A stretch of DNA of 64,000 bases from Oerskovia flava (GCF_026163685.1 NZ_JAOXSR010000007.1:62001-126000); one strand, 5' to 3'. Counted from the stretch's first letter, positions 10,801 through 20,142 are shown. Numbers and translations: made by a program. Notes: generated from the letters alone by a model not told the origin.

Positions 10801-11924
10801 CCACGATCCAGACCACCGTCGGTGGCCTCTACCGCTCGAGCCGGGCCCGAGCGGTCACGGGCTTCGGGGTCGCCGCGATCCTGCTGTTCGCCGTCGCGCC
10901 CGCCACCATGACGATGTTCCGTCTCGGCCTCCTCGCGAAGTTCCTGTGCCTCGCGATGGTCGCCGTCGGCATCGGCCTGGCCTGGGGGCGCGGCGGCATG
11001 CTGACCCTCGGGCAGGGTGTGTTCTTCGGCCTGGGCGCCTACATCATGGCGATGCACCTCAAGCTGGCCGACGCCGGACCCGGCGGTGTGCCCGACTTCA
11101 TGATGCTCTACGGCTCCGGCGAGGTGCCGTGGTGGTGGGAGCCGATGCGCTCGCCTGTCCTGACGATCGTGCTCGTCGTCGCCGTGCCGACAGGGCTCGC
11201 GATCCTGCTCGGGCTCGCCGTCTTCACCCGCCGCGTGCGGGGCGCGTACTTCGCGATCCTGTCCCAGGCGCTCGCCGCGGCGTTCGCGATCCTCCTTATC
11301 GGCCAGCAGGCGACCACCGGCGGGACGAACGGGCTCAACGGCTTCCGGTCGTTCTTCGGCTACGACCTGTCCGACCCGCTCAACAAGCGCATGCTCTTCT
11401 TCATCGCGGCGGGCGCCCTGCTCGTCATGGTGGCGGTCGTGCGCCAGCTCATGCACTCGCGCTTCGGCGAACTGCTCGTGGCCGTGCGCGACCAGGAGAA
11501 CCGGGTGCGGTTCCTCGGGTACGACCCCGCGAAGGTCAAGGTCGTCGCGTACGCCGTGGCGGCCGCGATGGCCGCGATCGGCGGTGCGCTGTTCGTGCCG
11601 ATCGTCGGCATCATCTCGCCGGCCGACGTCGGGGTGGTCCCCTCGATCGGGTTCCTCATCGGCGTGGCCATCGGTGGGCGGGCGACCCTGCTCGGACCCG
11701 TCCTCGGGTCGATCGCCGTGAGCTGGGCGCAGACCAGCCTCTCGGAGAGCTTCCCGTCGGGGTGGATCTACTTCCAGGGTGCGCTGTTCATCCTCGTGGT
11801 GGCGTTCCTGCCCGGCGGACTGGCCTCCCTCGTGGGGAAGTGGCGCCGTCGGCGCACCACGCAGGACCCGCCCGACGGCGCCCCTCACCCCTCCGTTCCC
11901 GCGACCTCGGGGAGTGCAGCATGA
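10797..11924 (+). CDS. urtC: Urea ABC transporter permease UrtC
   Basis: Second membrane subunit of the urea importer. The 375-residue protein has the LivM-family segments GIGLAWGRGGMLTLGQGVFFGLGAY and RGAYFAILSQALAAAFAILL. UrtC-typical features are GTNGLNGF and LGYDPAKVKVVAYAVAAAMAAIGGAL. Roughly nine to ten transmembrane helices are visible. ATG 10797 overlaps the urtB stop (ATGA), indicating translational coupling; it likewise overlaps urtD at its own stop. Confidence 0.96.
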   Translation: MTTIQTTVGGLYRSSRARAVTGFGVAAILLFAVAPATMTMFRLGLLAKFLCLAMVAVGIGLAWGRGGMLTLGQGVFFGLGAYIMAMHLKLADAGPGGVPDFMMLYGSGEVPWWWEPMRSPVLTIVLVVAVPTGLAILLGLAVFTRRVRGAYFAILSQALAAAFAILLIGQQATTGGTNGLNGFRSFFGYDLSDPLNKRMLFFIAAGALLVMVAVVRQLMHSRFGELLVAVRDQENRVRFLGYDPAKVKVVAYAVAAAMAAIGGALFVPIVGIISPADVGVVPSIGFLIGVAIGGRATLLGPVLGSIAVSWAQTSLSESFPSGWIYFQGALFILVVAFLPGGLASLVGKWRRRRTTQDPPDGAPHPSVPATSGSAA

Positions 11925-12922
11925 CCGACCGGACCGGACCAGACGTCACGCAGGACACCGCGCCACAGACCGCCGTACCGACCGCCCCGAAGCCCGAGCC
12001 GAAGCCCGCGCCCGAGCTGAGCGGCGACCTGCCGCCCGACCCGACGCTCGCTCCGGAGACCGGGCCGGTGCCCGAGACCGGGATCGAGGGCGACGGCCTC
12101 GACCTCGACGCGGCGGCCGCCGTGCTCGGCGACGACGAGTCGCGGTTCCGCCACGACTACCTGGAGGTGCGCGGGCTGCGCGTCGAGTTCGACGGGTTCG
12201 TCGCGGTCCAGGGGATCGACCTCACGGTCGTCCAGGGAGACCTGCGGTTCCTCATCGGCCCCAACGGCGCCGGGAAGACGACGATCGTCGACGCCATCAC
12301 GGGCCTGACGAAGGGCACGGGGTCGGTGAAGTTCGGCGGGACCGAGCTCCTCGGCAAGAAGGTCCACACGATCGCGCGGGCCGGCGTCGGGCGCACGTTC
12401 CAGACGGCGAGCGTCTTCGAGGAGCTCAGCGTGCTGCAGAACCTCGACATCGCCGCGGGCTCGGGGCGGGGGCCGCTGAGCATGCTGCGGCGTCGGCGCG
12501 GGGTCCCGGAGGTGGTCGAGCAGGCGCTCGAGACGATCGGGCTCGCGCACCTGCGCGACGTGCAGGCCGGGATCCTCGCGCACGGCCAGAAGCAGTGGCT
12601 CGAGATCGGCATGCTCCTCGTGCAGGACTCCCGCCTGCTGCTGCTGGACGAGCCCGTCGCGGGGATGAGCCACGCCGAGCGCGAGCAGACCGGTGAGCTG
12701 CTGCAGCGGATCGGTGCGCAGCGCACGGTCGTCGTCGTCGAGCACGACATGGAGTTCCTGCGCAGCTTCGCGACGTCCGTGACGGTGCTGCACCTCGGTG
12801 CCGTCCTCTCGGAGGGCACCTACGCCGAGGTCCAGGCGGACCCGCGCGTCCAGGAGGTCTACCTCGGATCGGCGGGCGCCACGCGAGGCGCCCGTCGCGG
12901 TACGAGCCGGAAGGAGAAGTGA
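11921..12922 (+). CDS. urtD: Urea ABC transporter ATP-binding protein UrtD
   Basis: One of the two ATPases driving urea import (LivG-like). The ABC domain occupies residues ~80-315: Walker A GPNGAGKTT near 113-121, the UrtD-specific signature LAHGQKQWLEIGMLL in place of LSGGQ, Walker B LLLLDEPVAGM, and EHDMEF switch histidine. The start is odd: ATG 11921 (overlapping urtC) gives ~75 extra N-terminal residues rich in Pro, Glu, Asp and Ala, absent from typical ~250-residue UrtD. The stop overlaps urtE by one base. Confidence 0.95.
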   Translation: MTDRTGPDVTQDTAPQTAVPTAPKPEPKPAPELSGDLPPDPTLAPETGPVPETGIEGDGLDLDAAAAVLGDDESRFRHDYLEVRGLRVEFDGFVAVQGIDLTVVQGDLRFLIGPNGAGKTTIVDAITGLTKGTGSVKFGGTELLGKKVHTIARAGVGRTFQTASVFEELSVLQNLDIAAGSGRGPLSMLRRRRGVPEVVEQALETIGLAHLRDVQAGILAHGQKQWLEIGMLLVQDSRLLLLDEPVAGMSHAEREQTGELLQRIGAQRTVVVVEHDMEFLRSFATSVTVLHLGAVLSEGTYAEVQADPRVQEVYLGSAGATRGARRGTSRKEK

Positions 12923-13614
12923 TGCTCGAGATCCTCGACGTCCACGTGGGGTACGGGCGCACCATGGTGCTCCACGGTGTCGACGTGCACGTGCCCACCG
13001 GCGGCGTGACCGCCGTCCTCGGCCACAACGGGGCCGGGAAGACGACCCTGCTGCGCGCCGCCGTCGGGCTGCTCAAGCCGCGCAGCGGCCGCATCCTGCT
13101 CGACGGCGAGGACATCACCCGGCTCCCGACGTTCGAGCGGGTGCGGCGCGGGCTGGCGTACGTGCCGCAGGGGCAGCAGTCCTTCGGCGAGCTCACGGCG
13201 CGCGAGAACCTCCAGCTCGTCGCCGACACCCGCAAGGACGGCGCGCAGCGCATGGCCGACGCCATGGACCTGTTCCCCGCCCTCGCGGGGTTCCTCGGAC
13301 GGCGCGCCGGCCTGCTCTCGGGCGGGCAGCGCCAGCAGCTGGCGATCGCCCGCGCGCTCATCACCGGTCCCCGGGTGCTCCTTCTCGACGAGCCGACCGA
13401 GGGCATCCAGCCGTCGGTCGTCACGGAGATCGAGGACGCCATCCTCGAGCTGACGGACACCGGCGACCTGTCGGTGCTCCTCGTCGAGCAGCACGTCGGC
13501 TTCGCGCTGGGTGCCGCCGAGCGGTACACGGTCCTCGAGTCGGGCCGGTCCGCGACCAGCGGCGCCGGGGGTGAGGAGGCCGAGGAGGCCGTCCGCGCGG
13601 CGATGGCGGTGTGA
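12922..13614 (+). CDS. urtE: Urea ABC transporter ATP-binding protein UrtE
   Basis: Second ATPase of the urea importer (LivF-like), 230 residues. It has Walker A GHNGAGKTT (34-42), Q-loop YVPQGQQSFGELT, ABC signature LLSGGQRQQLAIARAL, Walker B LLLDEPTEGIQPSVV and switch EQHVGFAL. ATG 12922 has AAGGAG at 12911-12916 and overlaps the urtD stop by one base. The C-terminal ~15 residues are an Ala/Glu-rich tail. This closes the five-gene transporter; gntR follows after 79 bp. Confidence 0.97.
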   Translation: MLEILDVHVGYGRTMVLHGVDVHVPTGGVTAVLGHNGAGKTTLLRAAVGLLKPRSGRILLDGEDITRLPTFERVRRGLAYVPQGQQSFGELTARENLQLVADTRKDGAQRMADAMDLFPALAGFLGRRAGLLSGGQRQQLAIARALITGPRVLLLDEPTEGIQPSVVTEIEDAILELTDTGDLSVLLVEQHVGFALGAAERYTVLESGRSATSGAGGEEAEEAVRAAMAV

Positions 13615-13693
13615 GCGCTCAGGTTCGGCGCACGATGCGCGAAGATGGCGGAGGGGCCCAGGACGTGGCGGACGGACGAGCAGGAGAACGACG

Positions 13694-14395
13694 ATGGACA
13701 TCGTGAGCGCACCGACGGCCGGCGCCCCACCCTCGCTGCGGGACGCGGTCTACACCCGTCTGCGGACCGAGATCCTCAACGGGCAGGTCGACCCGCGCGA
13801 GCGGCTCACGGAACCGAAGCTCAGCAAGTGGTTCGAGGTCTCCCGGACGCCGGTGCGCGAGGCGCTGTCCCGCCTGCTCTCGGACGGGCTCATCGAACGG
13901 ACCGACTTCGGGTACGCCGTCGTCGTGCCGAGCCTCGCCGAGCTCCGCGACCTCTACGAGCTGCGGGTCACGCTCGAGCTGCGCGGCGTCGACCGCATCA
14001 TCGAGAACCCCGAGCTGGGCTACGACACGGACGCGCTCTCGGCGGAGCTGGCCCGCTGGCACGAGCTCCGGGCGGAACCGCCGGAGCCCGACCCGAGCTT
14101 CGTCGTCCTCGACGAGCGCTTCCACACCGCCCTGTCCCGTGCGGCCGGGAACACCCGTCTCACCGAGGCGCTCGTCGCGGTCAACGAGAAGGTGCGCGCC
14201 GTGCGGATGTACGACTTCGTCGAGCACGAGCGGATCGGCATCACCATCGCCGAGCACATCGAGATCCTCGAGCTCGCGATCGCCGGCCGTCTCCCCGAGG
14301 CCCGCACGGCGCTGCACCAGCACGTCGGCGAGTCGCTCGCCGTCGTCATGGAGCGTGCCGCACGAGCCCTGTCGCGCATGGCGCTCGCGGGCTGA
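13694..14395 (+). CDS. GntR-family transcriptional regulator (FCD subfamily)
   Basis: DNA-binding regulator, probably of urea metabolism. The 233-residue protein has the N-terminal winged helix (residues ~12-80: RDAVYTRLRTEILNGQ, then KLSKWFEVSRTPVREALSRLLSDGLIER). The all-helical FCD ligand domain follows (~85-225), with the metal-ligand pattern D/H visible in ELRGVDRI, ERFHTALSRAAGN and AEHIEILELAI. ATG 13694 has CAGGAG at 13681-13686; the longer in-frame opening is unrelated. It lies between the urt operon and the urea carboxylase gene. FCD regulators bind GT-N-AC palindromes, and GTATAC sites stand before three urea operons here. The effector is unknown. Confidence 0.9.
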   Translation: MDIVSAPTAGAPPSLRDAVYTRLRTEILNGQVDPRERLTEPKLSKWFEVSRTPVREALSRLLSDGLIERTDFGYAVVVPSLAELRDLYELRVTLELRGVDRIIENPELGYDTDALSAELARWHELRAEPPEPDPSFVVLDERFHTALSRAAGNTRLTEALVAVNEKVRAVRMYDFVEHERIGITIAEHIEILELAIAGRLPEARTALHQHVGESLAVVMERAARALSRMALAG

Positions 14396-14403
14396 CGGCC
14401 GCT

Positions 14404-14424
14404 CGGGCGCCGGTCGGGCGCCCG
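14404..14424 (+). terminator. Hairpin after gntR
   Basis: Perfect 8-bp stem CGGGCGCC/GGCGCCCG with 5-nt loop, 9 bp after the gntR stop. It likely separates urt-gntR transcription from the urea carboxylase promoter; no U-tract. Confidence 0.55.
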
Positions 14425-14426
14425 GC

Positions 14427-14464
14427 GTAACCGCGCGGTTACACGATGAGCGACATCGAGAAAC
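14427..14464 (+). promoter_or_regulatory. Palindrome plus GAAAC: probable GlnR-like activator site before urea carboxylase gene
   Basis: GTAACCGCGCGGTTAC (14427-14442) is a perfect 16-bp palindrome. GTAAC (14427), GTTAC (14438) and GAAAC (14460) fall on an exact 11-bp rhythm with one degenerate position at 14449. This is the GTNAC-N6-GAAAC layout of actinobacterial GlnR boxes. GAAAC starts 15 bp before the TAACCT -10 box. Confidence 0.55.
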
Positions 14465-14474
14465 ACCGCCGCCC

Positions 14475-14480
14475 TAACCT
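14475..14480 (+). promoter_or_regulatory. Putative -10 box of urea carboxylase promoter
   Basis: TAACCT fits TANNNT and is placed identically, relative to GAAAC, to TAGCGT before urtA. No -35 consensus is present. The predicted start near 14487 is about 5 bp before the large GTATAC palindrome. Confidence 0.45.
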
Positions 14481-14491
14481 CGCTGGATACC

Positions 14492-14507
14492 GGGGTGTAT
14501 ACACCCC
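14492..14507 (+). promoter_or_regulatory. GntR-type operator: perfect 16-bp palindrome before urea carboxylase gene
   Basis: GGGGTGTATACACCCC is a perfect inverted repeat containing the exact TGTATACA core. It sits at the predicted transcription start and 42 bp before the ATG. It is the best of the three GTATAC sites and the most likely high-affinity target of the GntR protein encoded 100 bp upstream. Confidence 0.65.
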
Positions 14508-14548
14508 CTCCCGCTCTGTGGGAGAGCTGTCCACCGCGAGGAGCGCAG

Positions 14549-17500
14549 ATGTTCAACCCGCAGTTCGACACGGTGCTGGTCGCGAACAGGGGAGAGATCG
14601 CCTGTCGCCTCGTCCGCGGGGCTCGCGAGCTCGGGCTGCGGACTGTCGCCGTCTGCTCGACGGCCGACACCGACGCCCCGCACGTCCGCCTCGCCGACGA
14701 GGCGGTGCTCCTCGGCCCGGCACCCGCCGCGCAGAGCTACCTGGACGCCGAGTCGATCCTCGACGCCGCGCTGCGGACGGGGGCGGGGGCGATCCACCCC
14801 GGTTACGGGTTCCTCTCCGAGAACGCCGCGTTCGCGCAGGCCGTCGAGGCCGCGGGGCTCGCGTTCGTCGGACCGACCCCCGAGCAGATCCGCGTCTTCG
14901 GGGACAAGTCGAGCGCGCGGGACGCAGCCCGCGCGTGCGGCGCCCCGCTCGTCGCCGGGACGGGCGTCCTCGACGGTGTCGAGGACGCGCTCGAGCGCGC
15001 CGACGCCATCGGGTATCCCGTGATGCTCAAGGCCGTCGGCGGTGGTGGCGGGATCGGCATGCAGGCCTGCGCCGACGCGTCCGAGCTCGCCGCCGCCTAC
15101 CTGCGCGTGGAGCGCCTCGCGACCTCCAGCTTCGGGTCCGGCGGGCTCTTCCTCGAGCGGTTCGTCGCCCGCGCCCGGCACCTCGAGGTCCAGGTGTTCG
15201 GCGACGGCGACGGCCGGGTCGTCAGCCTCGGCGACCGCGACTGCTCCCTGCAGCGCCGGCACCAGAAGGTCGTCGAGGAGGCGCCCGCGCCCGGGCTGCC
15301 GGACACGGTCCGCGCCCAGCTGCACGCCAGCGCGCGCGCCCTGGCGGCGTCGGTCGCGTACCGGTCCGCCGGCACCGTCGAGTACGTCTACGACGTCGAG
15401 CGGGACGAGCTGTCGTTCCTCGAGATGAACACCCGCCTGCAGGTCGAGCACCCCGTCACCGAGGAGGTGACCGCGGTCGACCTCGTCCACTGGATGCTGC
15501 GCCTCGCGCAGGGCGAGGCCGACCTCCTGGCGGACGTCCCGGCGTCGGGCCCGCCGGTGCGCGGGCACGCCGTCGAGGCGCGGGTGTACGCCGAGGACCC
15601 GCGTCGCGACCACCGCCCGAGCGCCGGACTCCTCACGCACGTGACGCTGCCGGATGCTGACAGCTCTGACGACGCCGACTGCCCAGGCGGTGGCATCCGG
15701 GTCGACACGTGGGTCGAGGCGGGCCAGGAGGTCACGAGCCACTACGACCCGCTGCTCGCGAAGATCATCGCCCACGGTCCCGACCGCCAGGCCGCCCTCG
15801 ACGCGCTCGGGGCCGCGCTCGGCCGGGCACGCATCACCGGTCTCCAGACGAACCTCCCGCTCCTGCGCGCCGCGGTCGACGCGCCCGCGGTGCGTGCCGC
15901 GACGCACACGACCGGGACGCTCGCGGGCGTGCACGACGACGAGCCGTGGATCGACGTCCTCACCCCCGGGGTCATGACGACCGTCCAGGACTGGCCCGGC
16001 AGGCTCGGGCACTGGGACGTCGGCATCAGCCCGTCCGGGCCCATGGACGACCTGTCGTTCCGCGCCGGCAACCGCGCGCTGGGCAACTCCGAGGGAGCGC
16101 CAGGCCTGGAGTGCACGCTCACCGGGCCGCGGCTGCGGTTCAGCCACGACACGCTCGTGTGCGTCACCGGTGCACCCGCGCCCGTGACCCTCGACGGCAC
16201 GCCGGTCCCGCAGTGGGAGCCGGTCGCGGTCGCGGCCGGGTCCGTGCTCGACGTCGGCGCACCGCACGACACCGGCCTGCGCACCTACGTGCTGGTGCGC
16301 GGCGGGCTCGACGTACCGTCCTACCTCGGGTCGGCGTCCACGTTCACGCTCGGTGGGTTCGGCGGGTACACGGGGCGGGCGCTCGCGCTGGGCGACGTCC
16401 TCGTGCCCGGTGCGGTCCCCGACGACGCCCCACGGCCGGCCCCCGTGCCGGACGCCGCACGTCCGGCGCTCGGCCACGACTGGGAGCTGGCCGTCCAGGA
16501 AGGTCCGCAGCCGGCGCCGTCGTACTTCACGCGCGAGGACATGGCCCAGCTCTACGCGACGACCTGGGGCGTCCAGTCGCACGCCAACCGGACCGGGATC
16601 CGCCTGACGGGACCAGCGCCCACGTGGGCGCGGCCGGACGGCGGCGACGCCGGGCTGCACCCGTCGAACCTGCACGACAACCCGTACTCGGTCGGCGCGC
16701 TGAACGTCAGCGGGGACACACCCATCCTGCTCGGGCCCGACGGGCCCAGCCTCGGAGGGTTCGCGTGCCCGCTGACGGTCGTCGCCGGGTCGCGGTGGAA
16801 GCTGGGGCAGATCCGGCCGGGCGACACCGTGCGGTTCGTCCCGGTCGACGACGACGGCGCCCGCCGGCTCCGGACCGACGACACCGTCCGTGCCCGGGCA
16901 CAGGTCACCGGTCCCCGCACCGCGCCGACCGACGACGGGGTCCTCGGGAGCTCCGGTGCGCCGCAGGGGGGCGCACCGGGCACCGCGGCCCCGACGCGCC
17001 CGGCCGTCACCTATCTGCGGGGCGGCGACGACAACCTGCTCGTCGAGTACGGCGACCCGGTGCTCGACCTCGGGGTGCGGCTGCGCGTGCACGCGCTCGC
17101 CGAGGCCCTGCGCGCCGCCGCACCCCGCGGCCTCGTCGACATCACCCCCGGGGTGCGGAGCCTGCACCTGCACACCGACCCGGACGTCCTGCCCCTCGAC
17201 CACCTCGTCGGGCTGCTCGCCGAGCTCGAGGACGACCTGCCCGGGTCCGACGACCTCGTCGTGCCCAGCCGGCGGATCCACCTGCCCATGAGCTGGGACG
17301 ACCCGTCGATCCGCGACGCGATCGACCGCTACTCGGCGGGCGTGCGCACGAGCGCCCCGTGGTTGCCGTCGAACATCGAGTTCATCCGGCGGATCAACGG
17401 TCTCGAGTCGGTCGACGACGTACGGCGCACGGTGTTCGACGCGGAGTACCTCGTGCTCGGGCTGGGCGACGTCTACCTCGGCGCGCCCCTCGCCGTGCCG

Positions 17501-18253
17501 CTCGACCCGCGTCACCGCCTCATGACGACGAAGTACAACCCGGCGCGCACCTGGACGCCGTCGGACGCCGTGGGCCTGGGCGGCACGTACCTGTGCGTCT
17601 ACGGCATGGAGAGCCCCGGCGGGTACCAGCTCGTCGGACGGACGGTGCCGATCTGGAGCGGGCACCGCCAGCGCGGCGTCTTCGAGCCCGGTGTGCCGTG
17701 GCTCCTGCGGTTCTTCGACCGGATCGTGTGGGAGCCCGTGAGCCCGGCCGAGCTCACCGAGCGCCGCGCCGCGTTCGCCGCGGGCCGGCTCGACGTCCAC
17801 GTCGAGGAGGGCGAGTTCTCCCTGCGCGAGCACCTGGCCTTCCTCGACGAGAACGCCGACGACATCGCGCGCTTCCGGGAGCGGCAGGGGGTCTCGTTCG
17901 CGGCCGAGCGCACGGCCTGGGAGCTCGCCGGAGAGCTCGACCCCGTCGCGGCACAGACCGACCATGTCTCGGCACAGACCGACACGGTCGCCGAGGCCGA
18001 CGGAGGACTCGACGTGCCCGACGGCCACCACGTCGTCCACGCCCCGATGGTCGGGAGCGTGTGGCGCCTCGAGGTGGGCCACGACCAGCAGGTGGCCGCG
18101 GGCGACGAGCTCCTCGTCCTCGAGGCGATGAAGCTCGAGCTGCGCGTCACCTCGCCCGTCGCCGGGCGCGTCGCACGCCTGCTGGTCGAGCCCGGGGAGC
18201 AGGTCCGCCCCGGGACCGCGCTCGCGCTCGTCGCGGCCGACGGCGGCGCATGA
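14549..18253 (+). CDS. Urea carboxylase (biotin-dependent)
   Basis: First enzyme of the urea amidolyase route: urea + HCO3- + ATP to allophanate. The 1,234 residues show, in order: biotin carboxylase (~1-455; VLVANRGEIACRLVRG, AIHPGYGFLSEN, KAVGGGGGIGMQ, EMNTRLQVEHPVTE); a KipA/AHS2 carboxyltransferase half (~469-770; PGVMTTVQDWPGRLGHWDVG, PSGPMDDLSFR); a KipI/AHS1 half (~819-1040; LLVEYGD, DITPGVRSLHLHTDP); and a C-terminal biotinyl domain with biotinylated K1195 in EAMKLE. This order distinguishes it from acetyl/propionyl-CoA carboxylases. ATG 14549 has GAGGAG 5 nt upstream. It overlaps or abuts the allophanate hydrolase gene. No fusion with the hydrolase (unlike yeast DUR1,2). Confidence 0.96.
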   Translation: MFNPQFDTVLVANRGEIACRLVRGARELGLRTVAVCSTADTDAPHVRLADEAVLLGPAPAAQSYLDAESILDAALRTGAGAIHPGYGFLSENAAFAQAVEAAGLAFVGPTPEQIRVFGDKSSARDAARACGAPLVAGTGVLDGVEDALERADAIGYPVMLKAVGGGGGIGMQACADASELAAAYLRVERLATSSFGSGGLFLERFVARARHLEVQVFGDGDGRVVSLGDRDCSLQRRHQKVVEEAPAPGLPDTVRAQLHASARALAASVAYRSAGTVEYVYDVERDELSFLEMNTRLQVEHPVTEEVTAVDLVHWMLRLAQGEADLLADVPASGPPVRGHAVEARVYAEDPRRDHRPSAGLLTHVTLPDADSSDDADCPGGGIRVDTWVEAGQEVTSHYDPLLAKIIAHGPDRQAALDALGAALGRARITGLQTNLPLLRAAVDAPAVRAATHTTGTLAGVHDDEPWIDVLTPGVMTTVQDWPGRLGHWDVGISPSGPMDDLSFRAGNRALGNSEGAPGLECTLTGPRLRFSHDTLVCVTGAPAPVTLDGTPVPQWEPVAVAAGSVLDVGAPHDTGLRTYVLVRGGLDVPSYLGSASTFTLGGFGGYTGRALALGDVLVPGAVPDDAPRPAPVPDAARPALGHDWELAVQEGPQPAPSYFTREDMAQLYATTWGVQSHANRTGIRLTGPAPTWARPDGGDAGLHPSNLHDNPYSVGALNVSGDTPILLGPDGPSLGGFACPLTVVAGSRWKLGQIRPGDTVRFVPVDDDGARRLRTDDTVRARAQVTGPRTAPTDDGVLGSSGAPQGGAPGTAAPTRPAVTYLRGGDDNLLVEYGDPVLDLGVRLRVHALAEALRAAAPRGLVDITPGVRSLHLHTDPDVLPLDHLVGLLAELEDDLPGSDDLVVPSRRIHLPMSWDDPSIRDAIDRYSAGVRTSAPWLPSNIEFIRRINGLESVDDVRRTVFDAEYLVLGLGDVYLGAPLAVPLDPRHRLMTTKYNPARTWTPSDAVGLGGTYLCVYGMESPGGYQLVGRTVPIWSGHRQRGVFEPGVPWLLRFFDRIVWEPVSPAELTERRAAFAAGRLDVHVEEGEFSLREHLAFLDENADDIARFRERQGVSFAAERTAWELAGELDPVAAQTDHVSAQTDTVAEADGGLDVPDGHHVVHAPMVGSVWRLEVGHDQQVAAGDELLVLEAMKLELRVTSPVAGRVARLLVEPGEQVRPGTALALVAADGGA

Positions 18254-18336
18254 CGCCGCCCACCGTCCCGCACCCCACGGACGCCGCCGGGTCTCCCGCG
18301 TCGCCCGTCGCACCGTCCGCCCGAGGAGGCACCCGC

Positions 18337-20142
18337 ATGACGACCACGCACGACCTCACCAGCACCGATGGCCCCCACCTCGTCCGCGACGACACGCCCG
18401 GACCCGTCGTCGAGCGGGTGCACCGTGCCCTGGCGCGCCTGGACGAGGTGGATCGCCCGGAGGTGTGGATCACGCTGCGCGGTGCGCAAGACCTGCTCGC
18501 CGAGGCGGCCCGGCTCGACGCGCGGGTGCGCCGCGGCGAGGACCTGCCGCTCGCGGGCCTCCTGCTCGCGGTGAAGGACAACATCGACGTCGCGGGTCTG
18601 CGGACGACGGCCGGCGCGCCGTCGTACGCGACCGTCGCGGAGCGGTCCGCGCCGTGCGTCGAGCGTCTGGTCGCCGCGGGCGTCGTCGTGGTCGGCAAGA
18701 CGAACCTCGACCAGTTCGCCACCGGGCTCGTCGGGGTGCGCAGCCCGTACGGGGCGGTGCGCCACGCGACGCACCCCGAGCGGGTGTCCGGCGGGTCGAG
18801 CTCCGGGTCGGCGGTGGCGGTGGCGCTCGGCGTCGTGGACCTCGCTCTCGGGACGGACACTGCCGGGTCAGGCCGCGTGCCAGCCGCCCTGCACGGGATC
18901 GTCGGCATCAAGACGACCCCCGGCCTCGTCCCGACCGAGGGTGTGGTGCCCGCTTGCCGCAGCTTCGACGTCGTGACGACCTTCAGCCGGGACGTCGCGC
19001 TCGGCCGCCGCGCGACGGCGATCATGACGGGCGGACGTCGGACCGCACCCGCCGACGCCCGTCTCGGCCTGCGTCAGGCCCCCGTCGTCGGGGTACCTCG
19101 GCCACAGGACCTCGAACCGCTCGAACCGGCCTACCGCGCGGCGTTCACCAACGTGCCCGCCCGCCTCGAGGCGCTCGGTGCACGTGTCGTGGAGATCGAC
19201 GTGCAGCCGCTGCTGGCTGCCGCCCGCCTGCTGTACGACGGCGCCCTCGTCGCGGAGCGGTACGCGGCCGTGGGACCGGCCGTCGAGTCGGGCGCGCCTG
19301 ACCTCGACCCGACGGTCGCGGCCATCATCCGCGCCGGACGCGACGTCCCCGCCCACGCGTACGTCGCGGACCGCGCCCAGCTCGACGCCGCGCGTGCGGT
19401 GCTCACCGAGCTGCTCGACGGCGTGGACCTGCTCGTCACACCGACGACCACCGAGCACCCGACCATCGCGGACGTCCTCCGCGACCCCGTCGCGATCAAC
19501 GCGCGCATGGGGACGTACACGAACTTCGTCAACCTCCTCGACCTGGCGGCGGTCTCGGTGCCGGCGGGGAGCGTGGGCGCGGCCGGGACCGAGCGGCCGT
19601 TCGGTGTGACGGTCGTGGCGAGGACGGCGGACGACGACCTGGCGCTCGACCTCGCCGAGCGCTGGTGCGGCTCGGCGCCCGGCACCGCGGTGTCGCCGAG
19701 CACCGCGGTGTCGCCGAGCACCGCGGTGTCGCCGAGCATCGCGGTGGCGGCAGGCACGCCGGTCGCGCGTCTCCTCGTCGTCGGTGCGCACCTGCGGGGG
19801 CAGCCCCTGCACCACCAGCTCGAGGACCTCGGGGCGCGTATGGTCCGTCCGGTCCGCACGGCCGACGCGTACCGGCTCGTCGCGCTGTCGACGGTGCCGC
19901 CCAAGCCGGGTCTGGTACCCACGAGCCCGGGGGAGGGCGCCGGTGTGGAGGGCGAGCTGTACGAGCTGTCCGCAGGTGCGCTCGGGGCGTTCCTCGCCGC
20001 GCTGCCCGCACCCATGACGCTCGGACCCGTGACCCTCGACGACGGCGAGGTCGTCACCGGGTTCGGCTGCACGGCCGAGGCCGCGGACGACGGGCACGAC
20101 ATCACGCATCTCGCGTCGTGGCGGGCCTACCTCGCGTCGTGA
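18337..20142 (+). CDS. atzF: Allophanate hydrolase (AtzF-type)
   Basis: Second enzyme of urea amidolysis: allophanate to 2 NH3 + 2 CO2. The amidase-signature domain (~1-445) has the catalytic triad K80 (LLAVKDNID), S154 (GGSSSGS) and nucleophile S178 (DTAGSGR). Spacings of 74 and 24 residues equal those of AtzF. The C-terminal domain (~470-601) is the allophanate-hydrolase C module, ending with the GFGCTAE segment. A linker between them holds three TAVSPS units from an 18-bp tandem repeat (19683-19736). ATG 18337 is preferred because GAGGAGG lies 7 nt upstream. ATG 18250, overlapping the carboxylase stop (ATGA), would add 29 nonconserved residues. Confidence 0.94.
   Translation: MTTTHDLTSTDGPHLVRDDTPGPVVERVHRALARLDEVDRPEVWITLRGAQDLLAEAARLDARVRRGEDLPLAGLLLAVKDNIDVAGLRTTAGAPSYATVAERSAPCVERLVAAGVVVVGKTNLDQFATGLVGVRSPYGAVRHATHPERVSGGSSSGSAVAVALGVVDLALGTDTAGSGRVPAALHGIVGIKTTPGLVPTEGVVPACRSFDVVTTFSRDVALGRRATAIMTGGRRTAPADARLGLRQAPVVGVPRPQDLEPLEPAYRAAFTNVPARLEALGARVVEIDVQPLLAAARLLYDGALVAERYAAVGPAVESGAPDLDPTVAAIIRAGRDVPAHAYVADRAQLDAARAVLTELLDGVDLLVTPTTTEHPTIADVLRDPVAINARMGTYTNFVNLLDLAAVSVPAGSVGAAGTERPFGVTVVARTADDDLALDLAERWCGSAPGTAVSPSTAVSPSTAVSPSIAVAAGTPVARLLVVGAHLRGQPLHHQLEDLGARMVRPVRTADAYRLVALSTVPPKPGLVPTSPGEGAGVEGELYELSAGALGAFLAALPAPMTLGPVTLDDGEVVTGFGCTAEAADDGHDITHLASWRAYLAS
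19683..19736 (+). repeat. 18-bp tandem repeat (3 copies) in the allophanate hydrolase linker
   Basis: CACCGCGGTGTCGCCGAG occurs three times exactly, with a degenerate fourth start. It codes TAVSPS repeats between the amidase and C-terminal domains; copy-number change would keep the frame. Confidence 0.9.

Noticed and set aside
18250-18336. Allophanate hydrolase start at ATG 18250 (4-bp overlap with carboxylase)
   Set aside because: Possible coupling, but the added 29 residues are low-complexity and GAGGAGG lies 7 nt before ATG 18337.
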